Source: an uncultured Roseobacter sp. (GTDB taxonomy: Bacteria; Pseudomonadota; Alphaproteobacteria; Rhodobacterales; Rhodobacteraceae). Taken from it: a stretch of DNA of 64,000 nucleotides. Shown here piece by piece: positions 26,450-34,583 of this stretch. The notes under the pieces were generated by a model. It did not search any database. It worked only from the letters and a program-made list of their open reading frames with translations, and was not told the origin of the DNA. The first letter of the stretch is position 1, and each line of letters begins with the position of its first letter. The position numbers and the translations under genes are program-made. Location: positions 767,001 to 831,000 of the forward strand of contig NZ_CANMNK010000001.1 of the NCBI RefSeq assembly GCF_947499265.1. The letters run 5' to 3'.

Positions 26450-27042
26450 TGGATCGCAGCGGTATCACGCGCAAGGAGAGAGCGGAAACCGGCGAATCGT
26501 CGCCGATTCGGGCTCGAATTCCGGTGAGAATCATCAATGAGGCGCTGTTTGCACGAATTATGTTGCTAAAAAAATCATCACAATTCGTTTTTTTGCGCAT
26601 TCAATTTATGCGAGAGGTTTTAGTAAATATATGATTTTAAACCAATAAAGTCGAAATTATGTATCTTTTGTGACATCTTCCCGCATAGGTAGACCGCATT
26701 ATGATGGAAATCAGCGCGGTCATGCATATAATTATTAACAATAGGTTAACACGTCTTAGTTGTAACGATTGCAAAAGTTTTTTTATCCCGGGCGACACTG
26801 GGAAAGACGCAATTCAAGCGTTTTTTGAGTACGAAAATGAAGTTTGGTGAAGTGGTGTTAGGAGGCTTTGAATTGAATTTTTTTGAATGTTGCCGGGGTT
26901 TGTTCATCCCGTGACAAAATTAGCTTTAGCCGGGGTTGCGCTGGCTGGCTGAGCACAAGGAGCGGTGATCCAAGATTTCCTGGGCGCTCCAACTCTAAAA
27001 TTTAAGACGTACCGACGAACCAACGAACGTGGAGCGTTGCGC
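26450..27042. other. long AT-rich regulatory region before the CapD-like gene
   Basis: About 590 bases, clearly AT-richer than the flanking genes, between the sulfotransferase stop and the chosen CapD start. It contains a 7-bp hairpin (CGAATCG/CGATTCG, 26493-26510), a perfect CtrA-type box (26735-26750) and an AGGAGG ribosome-binding-like site (26860-26865) that serves no annotated gene. The short open frames here have no recognisable content. It is the likeliest place for the main promoter of the downstream sugar operon. Confidence 0.55.
26735..26750 (+). promoter_or_regulatory. CtrA-type binding box
   Basis: TTAA-N7-TTAAC is an exact match to the alphaproteobacterial CtrA consensus, in a 590-base non-coding region upstream of the CapD-like operon. 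CtrA is the cell-cycle/motility response regulator of this class; in Rhodobacterales it commonly controls motility and surface traits. Binding is inferred from the match alone. Confidence 0.5.
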
Positions 27043-29154
27043 ATGACTGATTATATTTCGACCGGTGATGATGACCGGGATGGTATTCATTCGACACCTA
27101 GTTTCCGACAAAGCGTTTTGTCAGATTTTGAGTACTGGTTCAAACAGACGATTGCAGAGATCAAGGCCAATTGCCGGTTGGTTGTTGGCGACATTCTGTC
27201 TTCCGCTTTATCGGGCGCTTTGGCGCTTTTGCTGGCGTTTGGTGTCGTCGCCCAACCTCATCTGCTCAATGCGCTGTGGCCTGTGGTCCTGATGTCCTGC
27301 GTCACCGGCATTCTGGTTTATCCGCTTGCAGGATTTTACCGTCGTCACACGCGGTCCACGTCTCTGCGGGATGTGACGGTGATTGTGCGCGGCGCTGTTT
27401 CCATGGTCGCGGTGTTGGCCATTCTCTCCACGTTCCATGCAACAACCGCGGCGGTGCCGGTTGCGGTATTTGTCATTCAATTCTTCCTTCTCGTGCCCGC
27501 GCTGGGGGCATTGCGCGTGGTGGCGCGGGGTCGCGAGATGTCACGCCGCGCGCAGCGGCTTGGTGATGTCGCGACCGACAGGGTGCCGGTGTTGATCGTG
27601 GGCACGGGCACGTCCAGCGATCTGTTCGTGCGCTCCCTGCGCAACACGCAGACGAAGTACCGGCCCATCGGCATCATCGATGATGCGCGCAATACCAACG
27701 GCCTTTATTTCCATGATGTGAAGATCATCGGGTCGCTGCGGGATCCGGAGCCGATCATCGCCCATTTCAAGACGTCGGATGAATTGCCCCAGCGGCTGCT
27801 GCTGACCGAACCGGTGACCCATTTTGACGCGGACGGGATCCGCAAGCTGACGGATTGGGCCGAAGCCTACGGCATCAAAGTGTCGCGTCTTGCCGGTCTT
27901 GATGAAATGAAATCGGGCGGGACGACCGAAACCACGGAGCTGAAAACCGTCGACCCTGAAGATATTCTCAGCCGCCCGCAAAAAATCGTAGAGAGGTCTT
28001 TGCTGCGCAAGCTCTTCGAAGGCCGCCGGGTTCTGGTCACCGGCGCTGGCGGGTCAATTGGCAGCGAGTTGGCACGGCAGATTGCCTCCTTTGAGCCAGC
28101 AGAACTGGTGTTGGTCGATAACTGCGAATTCAACGCCTATTCGATCGATATGGACCTGTCCCGGCACTTTCCCGACGTGTTGCGCCGGGTCTATGTGGCC
28201 AGCATTCGCGATGAAATGCGTGTCAGGTCCATCTTTGGCAAGCACCGCCCGGAAATTGTGTTCAATGCGGCGGCGCTGAAACATGTTCCGATGGTTGAAT
28301 TGAACCCGTGCGAGGGTGTTTTGACCAATGTCGTTGGCACCCGGAATGTCGCCGACGCGGCGCGTGATGTCGGCGCGATTGCGATGGTGCAGGTGTCCAC
28401 GGACAAGGCGGTGAACACCACCAATGTCATGGGCGCAACAAAGCGGGTCGCGGAATTTTATGCTCAGGCGCAGGACCGCATCACCAATGAAACCGATGAG
28501 ATGACGCGGTTTTTCTCGGTGCGTTTCGGCAATGTGCTGGGGTCCTCCGGCTCTCTTATCCCGCTGTTTCAACAACAGATTTCCAAGGGGGGGCCGCTGA
28601 CCATCACCGATCCGCAGATGGAGCGGTATTTCATGACGATCCGCGAAGCGGTCCAGCTTACGCTGGTTGCGGCGGCAAGCGGGCTTGAGCTGGAGACAAG
28701 CCATGGCGAGATCTTTGTTCTCGATATGGGGCGCCCGATCAAAATCGTGGACCTTGCGAAACGTATGATTGAATTGGCGGGGCTGAAACCCTCCAAGGAC
28801 ATTGCCATTGAATTCATTGGCAAGCGCCCTGGTGAAAAGCTGTTCGAGGAGTTGTTCGACGCCACCGAAGAGCGCAAGGAATGCGGCATTCCGGGTGTAA
28901 GTTCGGCCCAACCCGAGGGTGTTCCGATTGCACGGTTGCGTGCTGCGATACTGAAGCTGGAACATGCCGCGCGCCGTGGTGATGAGCTGACGGTCAAACG
29001 TCTGCTCAAGAATCTGGTGCCGGGATACGGGATCAACGGTCTGCGATCGGTCGAAATTCCGGAGGGCGACACCGGTGTGTCAAAAGGCCAGGTTCCCGTG
29101 GTGCCTGCCAACCAGAACCCCGATGCCGATGAGTTGTTAAGGACCGGTGTATGA
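27043..29154 (+). CDS. FlaA1/CapD/WbpM-type nucleotide-sugar 4,6-dehydratase, membrane-anchored
   Basis: About 703 residues. The N-terminal ~180 residues have four hydrophobic spans, followed by a CoA-binding-like Rossmann domain (VPVLIVGTGTSSDLFVR) and a C-terminal extended SDR domain with GAGGSIGSELARQ (NAD binding) and the catalytic stretch VSTDKAVNTTNVMGATKR. Met replaces the usual Tyr before GATK, as in WbpM/CapD, which dehydrate UDP-GlcNAc-type sugars to 4-keto-6-deoxy products. It would feed the aminotransferase at 15660. ATG 27043 has GGAG eight bases upstream; a GTG at 26965 would add 26 residues. It overlaps the next gene by ATGA. Confidence 0.92.
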   Translation: MTDYISTGDDDRDGIHSTPSFRQSVLSDFEYWFKQTIAEIKANCRLVVGDILSSALSGALALLLAFGVVAQPHLLNALWPVVLMSCVTGILVYPLAGFYRRHTRSTSLRDVTVIVRGAVSMVAVLAILSTFHATTAAVPVAVFVIQFFLLVPALGALRVVARGREMSRRAQRLGDVATDRVPVLIVGTGTSSDLFVRSLRNTQTKYRPIGIIDDARNTNGLYFHDVKIIGSLRDPEPIIAHFKTSDELPQRLLLTEPVTHFDADGIRKLTDWAEAYGIKVSRLAGLDEMKSGGTTETTELKTVDPEDILSRPQKIVERSLLRKLFEGRRVLVTGAGGSIGSELARQIASFEPAELVLVDNCEFNAYSIDMDLSRHFPDVLRRVYVASIRDEMRVRSIFGKHRPEIVFNAAALKHVPMVELNPCEGVLTNVVGTRNVADAARDVGAIAMVQVSTDKAVNTTNVMGATKRVAEFYAQAQDRITNETDEMTRFFSVRFGNVLGSSGSLIPLFQQQISKGGPLTITDPQMERYFMTIREAVQLTLVAAASGLELETSHGEIFVLDMGRPIKIVDLAKRMIELAGLKPSKDIAIEFIGKRPGEKLFEELFDATEERKECGIPGVSSAQPEGVPIARLRAAILKLEHAARRGDELTVKRLLKNLVPGYGINGLRSVEIPEGDTGVSKGQVPVVPANQNPDADELLRTGV

Positions 29155-30419
29155 CAGCCATGCCGACAATTGTGGATGACGCATTTGTGCAGCCTGCGGA
29201 TGATCGCAAGCTGCACAAACGTCGTGCGATTGTCATTGGCAGTCTGGGGTATTCCCTGGTGAATTTCCGGCTCGACCTGATGCGACGGTTTCAGGAAAAC
29301 GGCTACGAGGTGCTGGCCCTGGCGGCGGAGATCGACCCTGCGACGGCACAGATCCTCGACCGGCATGGCATTCGGCATCGTGAGATCCCAATGCAAAGAA
29401 CGGGCACGAACCCGTTCCAAGATCTAAAAACGCTGCGGGCCCTGGTGTCTGAACTGCGATCCGAAAAACCGGATATTGTTCTCACCTACACGATGAAGCC
29501 GATCATCTACGGATCGTTGGCGGCACGGATCGTCGGTGTGGGCGCCTGCTTTGCCATGTTCACCGGTCTTGGGTACGCCTTCATGGAAGATGCGCCGCAC
29601 GGGCGCCGTCGTCTGGTACGCGATATTTCAATCCGACTTCACCGTCCTGCACTCAAGCGGATCAAGGCAGCTTTCTGCTACAACGCCGCGGATCGGCGCG
29701 ACATTCGCCGTTTTCGCATGATCGACGATGCCACGCCGCTTTATGACGTGCCCGGATCAGGCGTAGATACGGTGCGCTTTGCCCCCAAACCGATCCCTCA
29801 AGACAAGATGCGGTTTTTGTTCGTCGGACGTCTGCTGCGCTCCAAAGGCCTTGAGGTGCTGGCAGCGGCGGCGGCGCTCTTGCGTGCTGAAGACCTTGAA
29901 TTCGATGTTCAGGTTCTCGGGCCACGCGACAGCAACCCCGATGCGATAAGTGATGCCCAATTGGCCGATTGGCAGGCGCGCGGGCTGCTGACCTACGCCG
30001 GTGAAACGGATGATGTTGTTCCGTTCCTGCAGTCCTGCGGCGTCTTTGTGCTGCCCACGCAATTGCGCGAAGGTATCCCGCGCTCGATCCTCGAGGCGAT
30101 GTCCTGTGGGCGCGCGGTGATCACAACGGATGCGCCCGGATGCGGTGAAAACGTGGCCCATGATGAGTGCGGTCTGGTTGTGCCACGCGGGGATGCAGCC
30201 TCTCTCGCAGCGGCCATGCGGCGCTTCATTCAACTGCCGGAACTGGCGGTTTCGATGGGCAAGGCAGCGCGCGCGCGTGTGTGCCTGCACAATGACGTCC
30301 ATGCTGTGAATGGCCGTCTCATGCGTCTGATGGGTATCGAGGATCCCCTTCATGCGGAATTCAAGCCCGACGTTGTCGAGCATAAGTTTCGCGGCGAAGT
30401 CGAGTGTGTGTCGACATGA
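29151..30419 (+). CDS. glycosyltransferase family 4
   Basis: A 422-residue GT-B enzyme. The N-terminus GYSLVNFRLDLMRRF and the middle VLTYTMKPIIYGSLAAR match the branch of GT4 transferases found in capsule and O-antigen clusters (PglA/WbcQ-like). The C-terminal donor site has FVGRLLRSKGLEVLA and REGIPRSILEAMSCGRAVITTD. It probably adds the second sugar to the undecaprenyl-linked primer. AAGGA lies seven bases before the ATG, which overlaps the previous stop; its own stop overlaps the GtrA start. Confidence 0.91.
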   Translation: MTAMPTIVDDAFVQPADDRKLHKRRAIVIGSLGYSLVNFRLDLMRRFQENGYEVLALAAEIDPATAQILDRHGIRHREIPMQRTGTNPFQDLKTLRALVSELRSEKPDIVLTYTMKPIIYGSLAARIVGVGACFAMFTGLGYAFMEDAPHGRRRLVRDISIRLHRPALKRIKAAFCYNAADRRDIRRFRMIDDATPLYDVPGSGVDTVRFAPKPIPQDKMRFLFVGRLLRSKGLEVLAAAAALLRAEDLEFDVQVLGPRDSNPDAISDAQLADWQARGLLTYAGETDDVVPFLQSCGVFVLPTQLREGIPRSILEAMSCGRAVITTDAPGCGENVAHDECGLVVPRGDAASLAAAMRRFIQLPELAVSMGKAARARVCLHNDVHAVNGRLMRLMGIEDPLHAEFKPDVVEHKFRGEVECVST

Positions 30420-30853
30420 TGTGCGATGAAACATCCACAGCGATGCCCCAGGCATCCAACACGCGGACCCGCGCAATCCGGTTCCTGGGAACGGGCGTGG
30501 TCAATACGATGTTTGGCTATGGCGTTTACGCCTTGCTGGTCAGTCTTGGCGCCCATGTTCAGGTCGCACTGGCGGCGCAGTTTGCGCTGGGCGTGATCTG
30601 GAACTACGCGCTCCACGCCAGATTTGTTTTTGGCGTCAGCGGGTACGACAAGTTGCCAAGATATTGCCTGGCCTATGTCAGCGCCTACCTGTTCAACGCC
30701 GTCCTGCTCCAGATCCTATCGAACGCCGGGATGAACCCCTACGCGGCGCAGCTCTTAGCGCTGGTGCCAACCGTGATTTTGTCCTTCGTTCTGGTTTCTT
30801 ACGCGCTTGGCGCCTCGCTTGATGTCAAGGGAGGTCGCAATGAGCGTCTCTGA
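30416..30853 (+). CDS. GtrA-like small membrane protein
   Basis: About 145 residues with four hydrophobic helices and the GtrA-family opening RFLGTGVVNTMFGYGVYALLV. GtrA proteins are thought to help flip undecaprenyl-phosphate-linked sugars, working with a GtrB-type glycosyltransferase and a GT-C transferase. A GtrB-like GT2 occurs at 38074 and a GT-C protein immediately follows, so all three parts are present. The start is ATG 30416 in an ATGA overlap, or the adjacent ATG 30419. Confidence 0.88.
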   Translation: MMCDETSTAMPQASNTRTRAIRFLGTGVVNTMFGYGVYALLVSLGAHVQVALAAQFALGVIWNYALHARFVFGVSGYDKLPRYCLAYVSAYLFNAVLLQILSNAGMNPYAAQLLALVPTVILSFVLVSYALGASLDVKGGRNERL

Positions 30854-32489
30854 CATGCATGGCCCTGCCGTCAAAAGACGGAACATGACGGGTACCGATG
30901 CCCCGCATCAGCTGTCGCGGATGCTGATTAAGGGGGCCGTGGCGTTTTGCGGGATCATGCTGTTGGCGGGTATCTACGGTCGGCTGATGAACTACGGGCT
31001 GCGTCGTGACGAGATGATGTTTGTACCGCCAGCGGCTTTTTTGCCCGGCTGGGACCTCTACCAGGATTTCTTCTATAACCACGTGCCGAACTCAGCCTGG
31101 TACTTCAAGGGGGTCAATCTGTTCTTCGGCGAGGCAGGGTTGCTTTTCGCCGCCCGTTTCGGCGTGTTTCTGGGATGGCTGGCCCTTGTGGGCAGTGTTT
31201 TCTGGGTAACGCTGCGCATCTCGAAAAACCGCCTCTTTGCGTTTTTCTGTGCGGTTGCGATGCTGACCGCCGATCCTTTGCTGGGTGAGGCGGGAATGGC
31301 CGCTTCCAACAACTTGCTGCCGCTTCCCTTTGCCGTATTGGGTCTTGGGCTCTTCATCATGGAGACCCTGAAACAACAGGTGAATGCGCGCCTTCTGTTC
31401 TGCGCCGGTGTCTGCCTTTCCATTGCTGCCGGTATGAAAATCAGCGCGGTTATTTTCATCCCACCGGTGGCAATTGCCGCCTTCCTTCTACCTCTGCACA
31501 TGGGGTTGGCGGATCGCTTCAAACGTGTCGTTTTCCCGTTGCTCGTTGGCGGGCTGATCGGTGCCTTGCCGCTCTTTTGGTATCTGATTTCCGATACTGA
31601 GCTTTTCCTGGCGCATGTCATTGGATTTCACCTGGGCCCACACATCGCCTATTGGGACGCCAACGCCTATACGGAACCGAACCTGGCCATGGGGCTCGGC
31701 GGTAAACTTCTGCTGGCCTATGGCGGATGGCTGGCAGGTGTGCCGCTGATCATGGGCGTGGTTGCCACCTATCTCGTCTGGGTGGCATTGCGCGACAAAA
31801 GCACCGGGCACGTCCGCGAAGAGGGTTACTTCGGCCAGCTGCTGGTGTGTTTCGGCGCGATTTGTCTCGCCATTCTGATGAGCTTCTCTCCGACACCGGG
31901 GTTCCCGCAATACTACGTCCTGCCACTGGTGTGCCTGCCCATCTTTTGCGCCGTGGTGTTCCGCCGCATCTCTCCGGACTCGCAGCGCGCGATCGTGCCG
32001 CTTCTGGGAGCCAGCATGCTGGTCATGATGGTTCTGGCGGCACCGCGCCTGGGCGCTGGCGTTCTTGCGTTGACCCAGCCCGACAAGCTGACCGTGTCGC
32101 GCATCTCCACCGATGCTCAGCGGCTCAACCAGATCATCGTGCAGGATCATGGCCTCACCGGGCCTGTCGCGACCTTTTTGCCAATCTATCCGCTTGAGGC
32201 TGATCTGCCTGTCTATGCGGAATTTGCGTCGGGGCAATTTGCCTACCGCATTGTCCCCTACACCGCCCCTGAGCTTGCGGCGCATTACACGATGGTGGGG
32301 GAAGACGGGCTCGATGCGCTTTTTGCGCAGACGCCCCCGGCGGCATTCCTGCTCGGATATGCCGAGGCCCTCGAAGGCCCCATGCTCCGCTACGCACAAG
32401 CCAACGGGTATCAGCTTCTTGAAGCGGAGCGTTTCGAGAACCGTTACGGTCCGGGTCAGCTCTATATTCGAACGCGGGGAGGGGAGTGA
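30840..32489 (+). CDS. GT-C type membrane glycosyltransferase (GT39/ArnT-like)
   Basis: About 549 residues with roughly ten transmembrane spans. After the first span an extracytoplasmic loop holds LRRDEMMFVPPAAFLPGWDLYQDFFYN (landmark, ~residues 60-86); the Asp-Glu pair fits the catalytic acidic motif of GT-C enzymes that use polyprenyl-phosphate sugars. A soluble C-terminal tail follows the last span. Likely role: adding a GtrB-made, flipped lipid-linked sugar as a side branch outside the membrane. GGAGG five bases upstream supports ATG 30840. It overlaps gtrA by 14 bases. Confidence 0.85.
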   Translation: MSVSDMHGPAVKRRNMTGTDAPHQLSRMLIKGAVAFCGIMLLAGIYGRLMNYGLRRDEMMFVPPAAFLPGWDLYQDFFYNHVPNSAWYFKGVNLFFGEAGLLFAARFGVFLGWLALVGSVFWVTLRISKNRLFAFFCAVAMLTADPLLGEAGMAASNNLLPLPFAVLGLGLFIMETLKQQVNARLLFCAGVCLSIAAGMKISAVIFIPPVAIAAFLLPLHMGLADRFKRVVFPLLVGGLIGALPLFWYLISDTELFLAHVIGFHLGPHIAYWDANAYTEPNLAMGLGGKLLLAYGGWLAGVPLIMGVVATYLVWVALRDKSTGHVREEGYFGQLLVCFGAICLAILMSFSPTPGFPQYYVLPLVCLPIFCAVVFRRISPDSQRAIVPLLGASMLVMMVLAAPRLGAGVLALTQPDKLTVSRISTDAQRLNQIIVQDHGLTGPVATFLPIYPLEADLPVYAEFASGQFAYRIVPYTAPELAAHYTMVGEDGLDALFAQTPPAAFLLGYAEALEGPMLRYAQANGYQLLEAERFENRYGPGQLYIRTRGGE

Positions 32490-32557
32490 TGATCCATCCT
32501 TGCCATACCGCCCGGCACGATGTGCCAATTCGGTCAATTCTTTCGACCGGTCACCAG

Positions 32558-32573
32558 TTAAGCATTTGTAAAC
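32558..32573 (+). promoter_or_regulatory. near-consensus CtrA-type box before rfbF
   Basis: TTAA-N7-TAAAC, one mismatch from TTAA-N7-TTAAC, lies 26 bases before the cytidylyltransferase start codon, in the 109-base gap after the GT-C gene. With the exact box at 26735 it hints at shared control, but a one-mismatch AT-rich word can arise by chance. Confidence 0.3.
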
Positions 32574-32598
32574 ATTAGTTACTACGAGGGAGTTTGAT

Positions 32599-33405
32599 AT
32601 GAAGACGATACTGCTTGCAGGGGGACTTGGGTCCCGCCTTGCCGAGGAAACAGTAAAGATTCCAAAGCCCATGGTCGAGGTGGGCGGGCGCCCGATCATC
32701 GCCCGCGTCATGGATATCTACAGCCATTTTGGTCACCGCGATTTTGTGGTCGCGGCGGGGTATAAGGCGCTTTTGCTCAAGCAATTCTTCGCCAATTATC
32801 ACCTGATTGCGAACAACATCTCGGTCTCTGTCGATACCGGCAAGATGAAGCTGGTGCCGACCACGCCCGGCGGCTGGAACGTCGCAGTTGTCGACACCGG
32901 TGCGGATACGATGACCAGCGGGCGCATTCGCAGATTGCGCGACTGGCTGCAGCCGGAAACATTCATGTGCACCTATTCCGATGGTCTGGGGAACATCAAT
33001 GTTGACGCGCTACTCGACTTCCACCGGTCCCACGGCAAGCTTGCAACGGTTACCGCCGTGCAGCCACCGGCGCGGTTCGGCAACATTGAGCTGAAGGGCG
33101 ACCGGGTGGATGCGTTCACCGAAAAGGTCCGCTCGGGCGATACCTGGATCAATGGCGGATATTTTGTATTCGAACCGGGCGTTCTGGACTACATGGTCGA
33201 TGATACGGAGCCGCTGGAGCAATCACCGCTGACGCAGATGGCCCGCGACGGTGAGCTCATGGCCTATCGTCACCACGGTTTCTGGCATCCGATGGATACG
33301 ATCCGGGACCGCAACACACTGAACGCGCTTTGTGACGAAGACGTGCCGCCGTGGCTCAACTTCGACGAAGAGTTGCCCGCAAGCATGCCGGCGCTGGCGA
33401 TCTGA
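32599..33405 (+). CDS. rfbF: glucose-1-phosphate cytidylyltransferase
   Basis: Makes CDP-glucose from CTP and glucose-1-phosphate, the entry step to CDP-3,6-dideoxyhexoses. The 268-residue protein opens with the nucleotidyltransferase motif MKTILLAGGLGSRLAEET and KPMVEVGG, with INGGYFVFEPGVLDYM later, as in Salmonella RfbF. GGGAG six bases upstream fixes the start. It is first of a five-gene set (rfbF, rfbG, RfbH-like, C-methyltransferase, SDR) that reads as one deoxysugar pathway. Confidence 0.94.
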   Translation: MKTILLAGGLGSRLAEETVKIPKPMVEVGGRPIIARVMDIYSHFGHRDFVVAAGYKALLLKQFFANYHLIANNISVSVDTGKMKLVPTTPGGWNVAVVDTGADTMTSGRIRRLRDWLQPETFMCTYSDGLGNINVDALLDFHRSHGKLATVTAVQPPARFGNIELKGDRVDAFTEKVRSGDTWINGGYFVFEPGVLDYMVDDTEPLEQSPLTQMARDGELMAYRHHGFWHPMDTIRDRNTLNALCDEDVPPWLNFDEELPASMPALAI

Positions 33406-33415
33406 AGTTAAGCTA

Positions 33416-34552
33416 ATGGATAGTTTTTACTCAGTGGATTTCGGCCAGGTATTTGCCGGGCGCCGCGTTCTGGTCACCGGGCATACAGGCTTCAAGGGGG
33501 GCTGGTTGTCGGTATGGCTGCAGCGGCTTGGCGCGCATGTTACGGGCCTTTCGCTCCCGCCCGACGAGGGGCCGGGGTTCTTTGACCTATGTGGTGTGGA
33601 AGGTTTGGTCGATAGCCGCATTGCAGACATTCGCGATGCGGACGCCGTGCATGAGACGCTGCGCGACGTGGATGCAGAGATCGTATTCCATTTGGCCGCG
33701 CAACCACTGGTGCGGTATTCCTACCGGCATCCGGCGGAAACCTTTGCAACCAATGTGTCGGGCACAGCCCATGTGCTCGACGCGGCAAAATCGATGGACT
33801 CTCTGCGCACGGTTGTCGTGATCACCAGCGACAAATGCTACGATAACCGCGAATGGACATGGGGGTATCGCGAGAACGATCCTCTGGGCGGCACCGATCC
33901 TTACAGCGCGTCAAAGGGCTGCACCGAATTGGTGGCGAACGCTTACGCCAACGCCTTCTTCTCCGAACCCGACGGGCCACGCCTGGCCACAGCGCGGGCC
34001 GGAAACGTCTTTGGTGGTGGCGACTGGGGCGAGGACCGTCTGGTCCCGGATATCGTGCGCGCTGCGTTTTCCGGAACGCCATTGGACATTCGCAGCCCTA
34101 GCAGCATCCGGCCCTGGCAGCATGTGATGGAGCCGCTTTCGGGATATCTGATGCTGGCCGCCGCACTGACCTCGCAAGGTCGGAACTATGCCGGGGCGTG
34201 GAACTTCGGGCCCGATGTATCGGGCACGGTCAACGTGCGCGAACTTGCCGGAATGATCCAGAAATTCTGGGGTCCGGAAGCGCCCAAGCTGATCTTTCAG
34301 AATGAAGAGCACTCCGCAGAGCCCAAGCTGCACGAAGCTGGCATTCTGCGTCTGGACAGCACCAAGGCGCAAACAGGGTTGGGGTGGAAACCACGCCTGA
34401 ACCTGCCCGAAGCCATCAATCTGACCACCGAATGGTACAAGGCGCAGTTGGACGGCGCTGACATGCTGAGCATCACCCGGTCGCAGATCGACCATTACAA
34501 CAGTCTAATGTCCGAAACGCTTTTGAGTGATCAAGTTACCGCGGCCCAATAG
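33416..34552 (+). CDS. rfbG: CDP-glucose 4,6-dehydratase
   Basis: Converts CDP-glucose to CDP-4-keto-6-deoxyglucose. A 378-residue extended SDR with NAD-binding TGHTGFKGGWLSVWL near residue 18, SDKCYDN and the catalytic YSASKG (Tyr-x3-Lys). The TGHTGFKG variant of the glycine motif is typical of RfbG. The start is the ATG eleven bases after the rfbF stop; an upstream extension would lie inside rfbF in another frame and is rejected. Followed 31 bases on by the RfbH-like gene. Confidence 0.93.
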   Translation: MDSFYSVDFGQVFAGRRVLVTGHTGFKGGWLSVWLQRLGAHVTGLSLPPDEGPGFFDLCGVEGLVDSRIADIRDADAVHETLRDVDAEIVFHLAAQPLVRYSYRHPAETFATNVSGTAHVLDAAKSMDSLRTVVVITSDKCYDNREWTWGYRENDPLGGTDPYSASKGCTELVANAYANAFFSEPDGPRLATARAGNVFGGGDWGEDRLVPDIVRAAFSGTPLDIRSPSSIRPWQHVMEPLSGYLMLAAALTSQGRNYAGAWNFGPDVSGTVNVRELAGMIQKFWGPEAPKLIFQNEEHSAEPKLHEAGILRLDSTKAQTGLGWKPRLNLPEAINLTTEWYKAQLDGADMLSITRSQIDHYNSLMSETLLSDQVTAAQ

Positions 34553-34583
34553 CCGCCTTTTATCGAATAGGGAGAATACCATC

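Noticed and set aside
26431-26634. 67-codon frame overlapping the sulfotransferase end
   Set aside because: Starts inside the preceding gene, lacks a ribosome site and has no domain-like content; treated as non-coding.
31488-32711. 407-codon open frame antisense to the GT-C gene and rfbF start
   Set aside because: Spans two well-supported rightward genes and translates to His/Arg/Gln-rich sequence without membrane or catalytic pattern.
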